From positions 1,054,001-1,118,000 of the forward strand of contig NZ_CP132719.1 of NCBI RefSeq assembly GCF_030845995.1: a DNA stretch of 64,000 bases, read 5' to 3'. The DNA comes from Geothrix sp. 21YS21S-4. Its GTDB lineage: Bacteria; Acidobacteriota; Holophagae; Holophagales; Holophagaceae. The notes under the pieces are model-generated. The model worked only from the letters and a program-made list of their open reading frames with translations. It was not told where the DNA came from and did not search any database. The translations under genes and the position numbers were made by a program. Below, piece by piece: positions 16,628-25,805 of this stretch; positions within the stretch are counted from its first letter, which is position 1; every line of letters begins with the position of its first letter.

Positions 16628-17319
16628 GACTGCCGGAAGCGCTGGGAGAGGTCGGTGCGGCGCGCCTGGATGAAGCGGTGGATGGGATCCAGGTCCGTGT
16701 CGGGCCGGGGCTGGAGGACGACGCCCAGCCTGGCGGGGTAGGGCTGGCCTTCCAGATAGGTGATGTGCCGCACCTCGCCCGGACAGCGGAGGACGGCGCC
16801 GTCGGGAAGCTGGGCATCGATCTCCACCGGGGCGTAGAGGTCCACGTCGGCCGGCTCCTCGAGCCCGAGGCCCACGCCGGTTTCCGTGAGGTTCACCAGC
16901 ATCGCCTCCAGCCGCCGTCCGCCCAGATTCACGCGGATCCGAAGGGGGGACTGCTCGGGGGCGGCGACCCGGACTTCCCGCCGCTGGTGAAGGCGGGCGG
17001 CTTCCCGGGGCCACGCCAGCCGAAGGAGGAGGCCGCTGTCGTCGCCCGCGCCGGGAAGCACGCGGGATTCCAGGGTCAGGACTTCCTCGTCCAGCAGGAC
17101 GGTGAGCGTCACGGGCGTGCCCTCGGAGGGCGGCAGGTCCCGGGCGCGGAGCCCGGCCAGTTCCAGGAAGGCGCCCGGGCGGAAGGCGTGGACCCGCAGG
17201 TCGCCCTGCAGGCGCGGCGTGGCGCCCAGCAGCCGCAGGCTCGCCGCGGCCCCGGCCAGGTGGGCCTGGGCGAGCGCCTGTTCCAGGTCGGGAGCGGACA
17301 GAAGGGATGCGTGACCCAT
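16624..17319 (-). CDS. PilZ-domain protein (probable c-di-GMP receptor)
   Basis: 231 residues from ATG 17319, with AAAGGCAGGA upstream. An N-terminal domain of about 110 residues without a clear family precedes a C-terminal PilZ domain beginning at HQRREVRV (the RxxxR c-di-GMP-binding motif) and continuing with NLTETGVGL (the [D/N]xSxxG position, serine replaced by threonine). The arrangement is like YcgR, which slows flagella on binding c-di-GMP. Target unknown. It follows the phosphoesterase gene by 14 bases on the same strand. Confidence 0.85.
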   Translation of the reverse strand: MGHASLLSAPDLEQALAQAHLAGAAASLRLLGATPRLQGDLRVHAFRPGAFLELAGLRARDLPPSEGTPVTLTVLLDEEVLTLESRVLPGAGDDSGLLLRLAWPREAARLHQRREVRVAAPEQSPLRIRVNLGGRRLEAMLVNLTETGVGLGLEEPADVDLYAPVEIDAQLPDGAVLRCPGEVRHITYLEGQPYPARLGVVLQPRPDTDLDPIHRFIQARRTDLSQRFRQS

Positions 17320-17333
17320 GGAGATCCTGCCTT

Positions 17334-18074
17334 TCAAATGCCTTGGCACAGCCGGTCGGCAAGACTTGGATGCATCCCGACGGCCAAAATGGCCCGGGCC
17401 GCGCCGTCCACGTCGTACTCCAGGCGATGCAAGCGGATGCGCCTGCGCCCGGGGTCGAAGGTCATGAAGGAGGCTCGGGGGTCCCGGTCCCGCGGCTGGC
17501 CCACGGAACCCGGGTTCACCAGGTAGCGGCAGTTCGGCTGGAGCTGGAACCACTCGCCCGGCTTGAGGGTGATCCAGTTGAGGCGGCCTTCGGTCTCGTC
17601 CAGCTCGAAGCAGCCCGCGACGTGGGTATGGCCGAAGAAGCACAGCGGGCCCTCGAAGGCGTCGAACGCCACGCCCACCTCCCGGATGTGAAGGAGGTAG
17701 GCATCCTCGTCCATGGGCGACCCGTGCGCGATCACGTAATCCCCCTCCACCTGGAGAGGTCCCACCGGCAGGCTCGCCAGGAAGCGCCAGTTGTCGCGCC
17801 GCAGCTTCTCCTGGGTCCATTCCGCGGATTCCCGGGCGGCCTGGTTGAAGCTGGAATCCGCCGCCAGCCCGGCGCAGACCTTGTCGTGGTTCCCCCGCAC
17901 CAGGAAGCAGGGGCGCAGGTCCCGCACCTTCTCCAGCACCTGGTTGGGATGGGCGCCGTAGCCCACGAGGTCGCCCAGCACGGCGAAGCGCCGGATGGAG
18001 CGGCGCTTCGCGAACCGCAACACGGCGCGGAGGGCGTGCAGGTTGGCGTGCAGATCGGAAAGGATCAGGTCCAC
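17334..18074 (-). CDS. Calcineurin-like metallophosphoesterase
   Basis: 246 residues from a GTG start. All metal-binding motifs of the family are visible in order: SDLHANLHAL (DxH), LGDLVGYG (GDxxxxG), GNHD, AHGSP and GHTHV. It resembles the YfcE/MJ0936-type stand-alone phosphodiesterases with two metal ions; the natural substrate is not predictable. The invariant NPGSVGQPRD near the C-terminus is typical of that subgroup. It lies 20 bases downstream of the ThiE-AroK gene and 14 upstream of the PilZ gene. Confidence 0.9.
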   Translation of the reverse strand: MDLILSDLHANLHALRAVLRFAKRRSIRRFAVLGDLVGYGAHPNQVLEKVRDLRPCFLVRGNHDKVCAGLAADSSFNQAARESAEWTQEKLRRDNWRFLASLPVGPLQVEGDYVIAHGSPMDEDAYLLHIREVGVAFDAFEGPLCFFGHTHVAGCFELDETEGRLNWITLKPGEWFQLQPNCRYLVNPGSVGQPRDRDPRASFMTFDPGRRRIRLHRLEYDVDGAARAILAVGMHPSLADRLCQGI

Positions 18075-18094
18075 GGTTGTCCGGAAGGGTTTCT

Positions 18095-19240
18095 TCAGTC
18101 TAGCAAAGCCGAAGCCAACTGCTCAGCGCTCCGGCCGAAGGGGAGGATCATCGGCGCCAGGGACCAGGCGGGCACCCGAGCCGCCCAGCGCTGCAGGAAG
18201 ACCGTCCGATCCTGGGCCAAGGGGCGCCGCGGATCTCCCGCCACCCGCGCCCAGGCCCGCAGGGGCGGTTCGGCCAGCCACAGGGGCGAAGCTCCGGCCG
18301 CCGCCACGGCGGCGCGGTTGGCCGGGGACTCCCAGGCGCCGCCCCCCAGGGCCACTACCGCCGGCGCCTCAAGAAGGCCGGGGAGGAGGGCCGATTCGAG
18401 GGCACGGAAGGCGCCTTCCCCCGAGGCGGCGAACACCTCGGCGACGCTGCGGTTCTCCCGGGTTTCGATGGCGGCGTCCAGGTCGTGGAAGGGCAGGCCC
18501 AGCCCCCGCGCCAGCTCGCGCCCCAGGGAGGTCTTGCCCGCGCCGCTGCCCCCGATGAGGACCACCGGCCGGTCGCGCCGGAACGGGGGCCGGATCCGCC
18601 AGCGCTGCCGCTGGACCTCCCAGCCCAGCGCGGCCGGATCCTCCGCGTCATGGACGGCCCCGACCATGGCCACGGATTCGGCTCCCGCCTCGAAGCAGGC
18701 CGCGACATCCTCCACCCGAAGGCCCCCGATGGCGACGGGCGCCAGCCCCCGGGCACGCAGGGTCGCGCAGCCCGCCCGCAGCCCTTCGAGGCCCACGGGC
18801 GCCGCGTGATCGGCCTTGGTGGCGGTGCCCCGGAAGGGCCCCACCCCGGCGTGGTCGCAGGCGGGATCGACCGCCGCCCATTCGGCGAGGTCGTGGGTGG
18901 AGGCCCCAATGTGGCAGACCTCCAGCCCCGGCAGACGCGCCGCCTCCGACGCGGGCAGGTCCCCCTGGCCCAGGTGAAGCCCCCACGGGGTGAGTCCCTC
19001 CCGGGAGGCGAGGAGGGCAAGATCGGCCCTGTCATTGACGCAAATCCACGGCCATCCGCCATTTGCGGTGGACTCCTCCAGGGCCCTTCTCAGCTCGGAC
19101 CACTGGGCCTGGATTTCCAGTGGCTTTCCCCGGAACTGCACCAGAGGAAAACCCGCTTCGCCCAACCGTCGGACCTGGTCGGAAAGGGGCTCCGCCCGGG
19201 TGGCGTCGGTGATGGGGTAGAGGGGGGGCAGGTGGAGCAT
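18095..19240 (-). CDS. Fusion of thiamine-phosphate synthase (ThiE-like) and shikimate kinase (AroK-like)
   Basis: 381 residues in one uninterrupted frame. Residues 1-215 form a ThiE/TenI-type barrel: LVQFRGK, CVNDRADLAL, GLHLGQGDLP, IGASTHDLAEW, VGPFRGTATK, PVAIGGL and SVAMVGAV. Residues about 222-381 are shikimate kinase: P-loop GGSGAGKT (230-237), DLD (253-255), GEGAFRALE with the substrate arginine, GGG (299-301), and RRPL in the lid. ThiE joins the thiamine pyrimidine and thiazole; AroK phosphorylates shikimate. The two pathways are unrelated, so the fusion is odd. aroB lies 3.6 kb away on the other strand. The ThiE half could instead be a TenI-like isomerase. No TPP riboswitch is visible upstream. 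Confidence 0.85.
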   Translation of the reverse strand: MLHLPPLYPITDATRAEPLSDQVRRLGEAGFPLVQFRGKPLEIQAQWSELRRALEESTANGGWPWICVNDRADLALLASREGLTPWGLHLGQGDLPASEAARLPGLEVCHIGASTHDLAEWAAVDPACDHAGVGPFRGTATKADHAAPVGLEGLRAGCATLRARGLAPVAIGGLRVEDVAACFEAGAESVAMVGAVHDAEDPAALGWEVQRQRWRIRPPFRRDRPVVLIGGSGAGKTSLGRELARGLGLPFHDLDAAIETRENRSVAEVFAASGEGAFRALESALLPGLLEAPAVVALGGGAWESPANRAAVAAAGASPLWLAEPPLRAWARVAGDPRRPLAQDRTVFLQRWAARVPAWSLAPMILPFGRSAEQLASALLD

Positions 19241-19272
19241 GGAGGAAGTCTACCGGGGGAGCGATCCCCGCT

Positions 19273-21060
19273 TCAGGCGGCTTCCCCATCGGCGAACTGC
19301 AGCCGCACCAGCTTGGCGTAGACGCCGTCCTGGGCGACGAGGCCGTCGTGGGTCCCGCGCTCCACGAGGCTGCCCTGGTCCATGACCCAGATCTCGTCGG
19401 CGTCCCGGATGGTGGACAGGCGGTGGGCGATGGTGAAGGTGGTCAGCCGGTGACTCACCCGCTCGATGACGGTCTGGATCTGGGACTCCGTTTCCGAGTC
19501 GATGTTGGCGGTGGCCTCGTCCAGCAGCAGGATGGCGGGCTCCAGGTAGAGCATCCGGGCGAAGGCCAGGAGCTGGCGCTCGCCGGCGCTGAGCTTCTGG
19601 CCGCGCTCGCCCACGGGCGTCTCCAGTCCCTGGGGCAGGCGCTCGACCAGCCCCTTCAGCTGGCTCTGCTCCAGGACCGAGGCCAGCCGGGCCTCATCCC
19701 GGGGGCGGTCCAGCAGGATGTTCTCCCGCAGGGTGCCGGAGAACACGAAGACGTCCTGGAGGACCAGGCCGAAGAGGCTCCGCAGGCCGCGGATCTGGAG
19801 GTCGCGCACGTCGACGCCGTCCACGGTGATCCGCCCGTCCCGCACGTCGTAGAACCGCATCAGGAGATTGATGAGGGTGCTCTTCCCGGCGCCGGTGTGG
19901 CCCACCACGGCGATGCGCCGCCCCTTGGGGATGACGCCGCTGAGGTCCCGCACCACCTGGCGGCCGCCCTCGCTGTAGGCGAAGGTCACGTTCTCGAAGC
20001 GGATCTCGTGCTCGAACGCGGCGGGCCGGGCATCCGGCGCCTCGGGGATCTCGTCGCGGTTGTCCAGCAGCCGGAAGATCCGTTCGCTGGAGGCCAGGGC
20101 GGTCTGCATCACGTTGTACCGCTCCGCCAGTTCGCGGATGGGCCGGAAGAAGCGGCCCGACTGCTGGATGAACGCCAGCAGCAGGCCCCAGGTGATGGCC
20201 CCCGCCTGGAGTTTGAAGCCCGCGTAGAAGATCAGCGCCGCAAGGGTCGCGGAAGTGATGAACTCCACCACGGGGAAGAACACGGCGTAGGCGAGGATGG
20301 TCCGCAGGAAAGCCTGGAAGTAGTCCTCGTTCAGCCCCCGGAACTGCCGGTCGCTGCGGCTCTCCTCCCCGTTGATCTGCACCAGGCTCATCCCGGAGAT
20401 CTGCTCCTGGAGGAAGGCGTTGATGGCGGCGTAGCGGCGCTGGGTCTCGCGGAAGGCCTCCCCCGCCCGGCGGCGGAAGACCTCCGTGGCCACCAGCAGG
20501 AAGGGCAGGATCCCCAGGGCGACCAGGGCCATGCCGGGATGGGTCCAGAACATCCACGCCACGATGGCCAGCAGGGAGAGGGCGTCCCCGACGATCGCCA
20601 CGAAACCCGACGCGAACATCTCGTTCAGGTTCTGCACGTCGCTGGTCACGCGGGTCATCAGCCGCCCCACGGGGTTGCGGTGGAAGAAGTCCGTGTTGCG
20701 GCCCATCAGGTGCTCGAACAGCTGGATGCGGAGCTGCAGCATGGCCTGCTGTCCCACCCGGGCCAGCAGGAAGTAGCGGGCCAGGCTGACCACCATCCCC
20801 GCGATGAGCACGCCGAAGAAGCCCGCCACCAGCGGCGCGGCGCCCCGCAGATTGCCCTGGCCCATGAACCGGTTGATGAGGCGGAGGGTCAGCTCCGAGG
20901 GCATCACCTCCAGGAAGGCGCCCAGGGCCATCAGGCCCAGCAGGGCCAGGAGGGAGGCCCACTGGGGCTTCAGGTAGCCCGCCAGGCGCCAGAGGAGCGC
21001 GTGGCGCACGGGCTGCTGGTCCACCCGGTCCGATTGGAAGAAGGCTTCCTGTTCCGACAT
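19273..21060 (-). CDS. ABC transporter, fused membrane and ATPase domains (MsbA/LmrA type)
   Basis: 595 residues. An exporter-type six-helix membrane domain (about 25-330) is followed by a complete ATPase domain (about 350-580): Walker A GHTGAGKST, Q-loop LVLQDVF, signature LSAGERQ, Walker B ILLLDEATANID, and the switch histidine in IAHRLST. As a half-transporter it should work as a homodimer and export a lipid or drug. The membrane region fits the lipid-flippase and multidrug group, but substrate is not predictable. It ends 32 bases before the ThiE-AroK gene on the same strand. Confidence 0.92.
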   Translation of the reverse strand: MSEQEAFFQSDRVDQQPVRHALLWRLAGYLKPQWASLLALLGLMALGAFLEVMPSELTLRLINRFMGQGNLRGAAPLVAGFFGVLIAGMVVSLARYFLLARVGQQAMLQLRIQLFEHLMGRNTDFFHRNPVGRLMTRVTSDVQNLNEMFASGFVAIVGDALSLLAIVAWMFWTHPGMALVALGILPFLLVATEVFRRRAGEAFRETQRRYAAINAFLQEQISGMSLVQINGEESRSDRQFRGLNEDYFQAFLRTILAYAVFFPVVEFITSATLAALIFYAGFKLQAGAITWGLLLAFIQQSGRFFRPIRELAERYNVMQTALASSERIFRLLDNRDEIPEAPDARPAAFEHEIRFENVTFAYSEGGRQVVRDLSGVIPKGRRIAVVGHTGAGKSTLINLLMRFYDVRDGRITVDGVDVRDLQIRGLRSLFGLVLQDVFVFSGTLRENILLDRPRDEARLASVLEQSQLKGLVERLPQGLETPVGERGQKLSAGERQLLAFARMLYLEPAILLLDEATANIDSETESQIQTVIERVSHRLTTFTIAHRLSTIRDADEIWVMDQGSLVERGTHDGLVAQDGVYAKLVRLQFADGEAA

Positions 21061-21128
21061 TCGGCCATTCTCCCACAGGCGGGACGGATCCTCCCCGCGC
21101 CGCTACAGTGGAAGACTCCGGAGACGAG

Positions 21129-22874
21129 ATGGCCCCCTGGATTCCCGTTCTGCTTGCCGCTTCCTTCCTGGCGGGCGCCCCCGTGGCCCAGGAGAGCGCG
21201 GCGGCGGCCCGGATGCGCCGGGACGTGGCCTTCCTGGCGTCGCCGGAACTGAAGGGCCGGGGCAACGGCTATCCCGAGCTGGATCGCGCGGCGGACCGCA
21301 TCGCCGGCGAGTGGAAGAAGCTCGGATTGAAGGCCGAGATCCAGCGGTTCCCCTTCATCGCCCGGATCGTGCGCGAGCAGCAGGAAGCGGTGGTGGCCGC
21401 CGGGAACGAGCGCCGCACGCTGGTCTGGGGCCGCGACGTGGAGGCCCTGGGACTGAGCGCCGACGCGGATTTCGGCGCCGCCCCGCTGGTCTTCGCGGGG
21501 TACGGCGTGCAGATCCCTGGGGGCTATGACGATCTGGCGGGCCTGGATCTGAAGGGCCGCGTGGTCGTGATCTCCCGGGCGGTTCCGGATCTGGATGCCT
21601 TCGCGCACCTGCCCCGCGGCGAGCGGAGCCTGCTGGTGCGCCTCAAGCGGCTGGAAGCCGCCCAGGCCGCGGCGGTGCTCGTTCTGGAAGACGGCGGACC
21701 TCGGCCCCTCCAGCGGGAGGAAGGCCCGGTGAAGGGGGGCATTCCTGCGCTCGGCATCACGCCCGAGGCCCTGGGAACAGCCTGCGGCGACCTGTCGGCC
21801 CGCTTCCGGACGATGCGCGAGACGGGCCGCCCCTCGGCGCCGGAGGCCTCTTCCGCGTCCTTCTCGCTCAAGCTGAAGCTGCGGCGCGAGGAGGCGCCGG
21901 TTCCCAACGTGGTGGCCGTGATCCCGGGCCGGGATCCGAAGCTGCGGAAGGAATACGTCGTCCTCGGCGCCCACCTGGATCACCTGGGATTGGGCGAGCG
22001 CCACAGCATGGGCGGGGCCGAAGCCCGGGGCCAGGTGCATCCCGGCGCCGACGACAACGCGTCCGGCACGGCCCTGGTGGTGGAACTGGGCCGGGAACTG
22101 AAGAAGACCCGGCCGCGGCGCTCCATCCTGCTGATGCATTTCGGCGGCGAGGAGGAGGGCCTGCTGGGTTCCGCCCACTGGGTGCGGAATCCCACCCACC
22201 CGCTGGAGTCCGTCAAGTTCATGCTCAATTTCGACATGGTGGGCCGGCTGGATCCGAAGGCGCCCAAGCTGATGATGGGCGGCCTGGGCGCCTCTCCCGC
22301 GGCGACGGAGGCCGCGAAGAAGCTCGCGCCCCGGGGACTTTCCGTCACGCCCGAGCTGGGCGCGGCGGTGGGAGGCTCCGACCACATGAGCTTCTCCCAG
22401 GCGAAGATCCCCACGTTCTTCTTCTTCACCGGCCTCCACGGCGACTACCACCGACCGACGGACACCGCCGACCGCATCAACTTCGAAGGCATGGCCCAGG
22501 TGGCGGCCTTCGGCAAGGCGGTGGCCCTCGACCTCGCCAACGCGGACGCCATCCCGGCCTTCGATCCGGAGACCGCCAAGCTCCCCGCCCGGGGCGACGG
22601 CGGGCCCATGCGGATCGCCTTCGGCACCATCCCCGACTACGCGGACCATCCCAAGGGCTTCCGGATCAACGGCGTGTCCAAGGGCTCCACCGCCGAAGCC
22701 ATCGGCCTCCAGGCGGGCGACGTCCTCATAGCTTTCGGGGACCAGCCCATCCGCACGATCTACGACTTCATGGCCGCCCTCGGCGCCCACAAGCCTGGCG
22801 ACAAAGCGATGATCCGCTGGCTGCGCGAGGACCGGCCCATGGAAGCGGAAGCCACTCTGAAAGGCCGACCATGA
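21129..22874 (+). CDS. Secreted M28-family zinc aminopeptidase with PA and C-terminal PDZ domains
   Basis: 581 residues from ATG 21129, with a signal peptide (IPVLLAASFLAGAPVAQ). A protease-associated insert (about 110-230) is followed by the M28 core with metal ligands visible: GAHLDHLG (His), GADDNASG (Asp), GGEEEGLLGS (catalytic Glu and ligand), FDMVGR (Asp) and GGSDHMSF (His). A PDZ domain (about 490-575, KGSTAEAIGLQAGDVL) ends the chain. A periplasmic or extracellular peptidase. Its stop codon overlaps the aroB start by 4 bases (ATGA). TACAGT lies 19 bases before the start and may be a -10. Confidence 0.9.
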   Translation: MAPWIPVLLAASFLAGAPVAQESAAAARMRRDVAFLASPELKGRGNGYPELDRAADRIAGEWKKLGLKAEIQRFPFIARIVREQQEAVVAAGNERRTLVWGRDVEALGLSADADFGAAPLVFAGYGVQIPGGYDDLAGLDLKGRVVVISRAVPDLDAFAHLPRGERSLLVRLKRLEAAQAAAVLVLEDGGPRPLQREEGPVKGGIPALGITPEALGTACGDLSARFRTMRETGRPSAPEASSASFSLKLKLRREEAPVPNVVAVIPGRDPKLRKEYVVLGAHLDHLGLGERHSMGGAEARGQVHPGADDNASGTALVVELGRELKKTRPRRSILLMHFGGEEEGLLGSAHWVRNPTHPLESVKFMLNFDMVGRLDPKAPKLMMGGLGASPAATEAAKKLAPRGLSVTPELGAAVGGSDHMSFSQAKIPTFFFFTGLHGDYHRPTDTADRINFEGMAQVAAFGKAVALDLANADAIPAFDPETAKLPARGDGGPMRIAFGTIPDYADHPKGFRINGVSKGSTAEAIGLQAGDVLIAFGDQPIRTIYDFMAALGAHKPGDKAMIRWLREDRPMEAEATLKGRP

Positions 22875-23935
22875 GACTCGCCACGCCCCCGGGTTTCGCC
22901 ACCGAAGTGTTCCTCCTGGAAGCTCCCGATCCGAGCCTGCTGCCGGAAGGCCCCTGGACCCTCGTGGGCGACCAGCGCCTCCGCGAGGCATGGATCGAAG
23001 GGGGGCTGCCGGAACCCTCCGACGCGCTGTGGATCTCGGTGTCGGAGGAGGAGAAGAAGCTGCGCACGGTCATCCCCTGGCTGGAGCACTGGGCCCGGAT
23101 CCCGCTCCACCGCGATGCCACCGTGGTGGCGCTGGGGGGTGGCGTGCTGTCGGATCTCGCGGGCCTCGCGGCCGCCCTCTACCTTCGCGGGATCGCCTGG
23201 CAGGTGTGGCCCACGACCCTGCTCGGGATGGTGGACGCGGCCCTGGGCGGCAAGACTGGCGCGGATCTGGCCGCCGGGAAGAACCTCGTGGGCGCCTTCC
23301 ATGCGCCCAAGCGCCTGGTGGCCTGCACCGGCTTCCTGCGGACGCTTCCCGAGCGCCACATGGAGAACGGGCGCTGGGAGCTGGTGAAGACGGCCATCCT
23401 CCAGGGCGAGTTGGGCTGGGCGACGGAGATCCTGCAAACGGGACCCGTGCGGACTGGCTGGATCGAGCGCGCACTCGCCTACAAGGCGGGCGTGGTCCAC
23501 CGGGATCCCCGCGAGGCCGGAGAGCGGCGCCTGCTGAACCTCGGCCACACCCTGGGCCACGCTCTGGAAGCCGCTTCCGGCTACCAGCTGCTTCACGGCG
23601 AGGCCGTGGGACTCGGCCTCCTGGCCTCCTGCCTGCTGGGCGAGGAGCAGGGCTTGAAGCCCTTCCCGGCGGAGCTGCTGGACGCCCTCGCCCGGCGCCT
23701 GGCGCCCCTCGCGCCCCTGGTCGCGCCGTGGCAGGCCTGCCTGCCGCTGCTCCACCGCGACAAGAAGGCCCGCCACGCCCCCGGCCACACCGAGGACGCG
23801 CCCGTCACCGAGATCCACTGCATCCTGCCGCGCCCGGGCGAATCCGCCATCCAGCGGGTCCTGGCGCCCCGGGTTTGGGAAGCTCCCCACGCCCGTCTCG
23901 TCGACCTCCTCGACCGCGAGGCCACCCGTGCCTGA
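22871..23935 (+). CDS. aroB: 3-dehydroquinate synthase
   Basis: 354 residues. Converts DAHP to 3-dehydroquinate, the second step of the shikimate pathway, using NAD and zinc or cobalt. Motifs: VALGGGVLSDLAG, TTLLGMVDAALGGKTG, NLVGAFHAP, ELVKTAIL (E and K of the metal/substrate site), LNLGHTLGHALE and HGEAVGLG with metal ligands, and RDKK. Its start overlaps the M28 peptidase gene (ATGA) and its end overlaps the TPR gene by 8 bases, so these unrelated genes are translationally linked. The next-but-one pathway kinase is the fused AroK at 18.1-19.2 kb. Confidence 0.94.
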   Translation: MRLATPPGFATEVFLLEAPDPSLLPEGPWTLVGDQRLREAWIEGGLPEPSDALWISVSEEEKKLRTVIPWLEHWARIPLHRDATVVALGGGVLSDLAGLAAALYLRGIAWQVWPTTLLGMVDAALGGKTGADLAAGKNLVGAFHAPKRLVACTGFLRTLPERHMENGRWELVKTAILQGELGWATEILQTGPVRTGWIERALAYKAGVVHRDPREAGERRLLNLGHTLGHALEAASGYQLLHGEAVGLGLLASCLLGEEQGLKPFPAELLDALARRLAPLAPLVAPWQACLPLLHRDKKARHAPGHTEDAPVTEIHCILPRPGESAIQRVLAPRVWEAPHARLVDLLDREATRA

Positions 23936-25805
23936 TGTCCGACTTCCCATTCTGGGAGCCCTTCTGGGGGCCGCCCTTCTCGCTGCGCCTCCGGCCGAGG
24001 ACGTCCGCGCCCTCATGCTGCAGGCGCGCGCCCTCCAGATCCGGGGCGGGGGAGGCGATCCCCAGGAGGCGGCGGCCCTCTACCGGCGCGTCGCGGCCCA
24101 GGTGCCTGACAGCGCCGAAGTCCAGCTCCGCCTCTCCGAGGCCCTGCAGGAAGCCCAGGATCCGGCCGGCGCCCTGGCTCCCGCCCGCCGCGCCGTGACG
24201 CTGGCCCCCGGCAATGCCGAGGCGCGGGCCCACCTGGGGCTCCTCCTCTACCAGCTGGCCCAAAAGGACCCGGCGATGGCCGCGGAAGCGGTGAAGGTCC
24301 TGAAGGCGGCCGCCCTGCTTCTGCCGCAGGATCCCGAAGTCTGGGCTCGCCTGGGCGAGATGGCCGAGCAGGTGAAGGACACCGAGGGCGCCCTGCGGGC
24401 GTGGCTGCGGCTGGGCCGGCTGCGTCCCGGCTTCATGGTGGCGTGGGAGCGCGCGGCGATCCTGGCCCGGGGGCTGGAGGACTACGAGGGGCGGCGGGAA
24501 TCCGTTCTCGCCCTGAACGCGAGGACGCCCGAGGATCGCCACCTGCGGATGCTGGAGGAGCTGGCCCGGGATCAGATCCAGGCGGGCTACCTGGCTCACG
24601 CCGAGGAGAGCTTCCTGCTCCTCGCGCGCCACCTGCCGCAGGAATCGGGCCTGTGGGAAAACGTGGCGCTGGTGCGGCTCCAGACCTCCCGCTTCGAGGA
24701 GGCCCTGGAAGTCCTGGCGCGGGCCGAAGCTCTGAAGCCCACGCCGCGCCTGTCCTTCAACACCGCCCTGGCCCTGATGAACCTGGGGCGGTACCAGGAG
24801 GCGGAGGCCCGGCTGCGGACCCTGTTGGGCGAGAAGGTGGACGAGGAGCGGATCGCCGACGGCGCGCAGGCGCTCTACGCCGAGGCGCTGCTGCTTCAGG
24901 GCAAGGGCCGCGAGCTGTTGGCATTCGTCCGCGAGCAGTCGATCCGCCCGCGGGTCGCCGGAGAACTGCAGGTGTTCACGTCCCAGGCCCTGATCAGCCT
25001 CAACGACTGGCGCAGCGCCCTGGCCGCGATCCGCGAGGGCATCGAGCGGTTCCCGAAGGTTCCCTTCTTCCAGCAGGCCGCGGGCCTTCCACCCAAGTAC
25101 CTCGAGTACCGCTTCTTCTCGCGGAAGGAGGCGCGGGCGGGCCTGGAGCAGCTCCACCTGGAGGGCATGGCGGCCATCTGGTCCGAGTTCCGCCGCTGGG
25201 ACAAGTGCCTGGAGTGCCTCGAAAAGGCCCGGAAACTGGGGCCGGTGCGGAATGTGGACGTGCTGCTCATGCGGAGCAGCGCCTATGAGCAGGTCGGTCG
25301 GCTGGACGATTCCCTGAAGGTGTTGCGCGAAGCGCAGAAGGCCGAGCCGGAGAATCCCCTCGTCCAGAACAACCTGGGCTACCTCCTGCTGGAGCGGGAG
25401 CAGGACCTGGAGGAGGCCGCGGCCCTCATCGCCGCCAGCGCCAAGGCTACGCCCGACAACGGGAACGTGATCGACAGTCTGGGCTGGGCCCAGTTCAAGC
25501 TGGGCCGCCTGGAGGAAGCGGAAGCCACCCTCCGCCGCGCCGCGGACCTGAGCCCCTTCAGTCCCGAGGTCCGGCGCCACCTGGGCGAGGCCCTGGTGAA
25601 GCAGGGCAAGCTGGCCGAGGGCGCCGAGCAGTGGGAGCGGGCCCTGGCCTTCGTCTTCCCCGAGCGCGCAGACCTGGAGAAGCGCCTGGGCCAGTTGCGC
25701 ATCCGGATGGCCAAGGAGCAGGCCCTGAAAGTTCCTCCGGCAGATGGCGTTTCAGACCCCATTCTCGATGCGGACCCGTCGGCGGACGACGAGGATCAGC
25801 CGTGA
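23928..25805 (+). CDS. Secreted tetratricopeptide-repeat protein
   Basis: 625 residues from a GTG that overlaps the end of aroB by 8 bases. A short signal peptide (LPILGALLGAALLAAPP) is followed by TPR-like helical pairs almost throughout, e.g. about 40-130, 215-300 and 400-560, with typical units such as NNLGYLLLEREQDLEEAAALI. A periplasmic or outer-membrane-associated scaffold is inferred, but no partner is evident. The downstream gene starts inside its stop codon (GTGA), so the two are probably made together. Confidence 0.87.
   Translation: MPDVRLPILGALLGAALLAAPPAEDVRALMLQARALQIRGGGGDPQEAAALYRRVAAQVPDSAEVQLRLSEALQEAQDPAGALAPARRAVTLAPGNAEARAHLGLLLYQLAQKDPAMAAEAVKVLKAAALLLPQDPEVWARLGEMAEQVKDTEGALRAWLRLGRLRPGFMVAWERAAILARGLEDYEGRRESVLALNARTPEDRHLRMLEELARDQIQAGYLAHAEESFLLLARHLPQESGLWENVALVRLQTSRFEEALEVLARAEALKPTPRLSFNTALALMNLGRYQEAEARLRTLLGEKVDEERIADGAQALYAEALLLQGKGRELLAFVREQSIRPRVAGELQVFTSQALISLNDWRSALAAIREGIERFPKVPFFQQAAGLPPKYLEYRFFSRKEARAGLEQLHLEGMAAIWSEFRRWDKCLECLEKARKLGPVRNVDVLLMRSSAYEQVGRLDDSLKVLREAQKAEPENPLVQNNLGYLLLEREQDLEEAAALIAASAKATPDNGNVIDSLGWAQFKLGRLEEAEATLRRAADLSPFSPEVRRHLGEALVKQGKLAEGAEQWERALAFVFPERADLEKRLGQLRIRMAKEQALKVPPADGVSDPILDADPSADDEDQP

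Noticed and set aside
19241-19272. TPP riboswitch before the ThiE-AroK gene
   Set aside because: The gap is only 32 bases and lacks the CTGAGA and related core segments.
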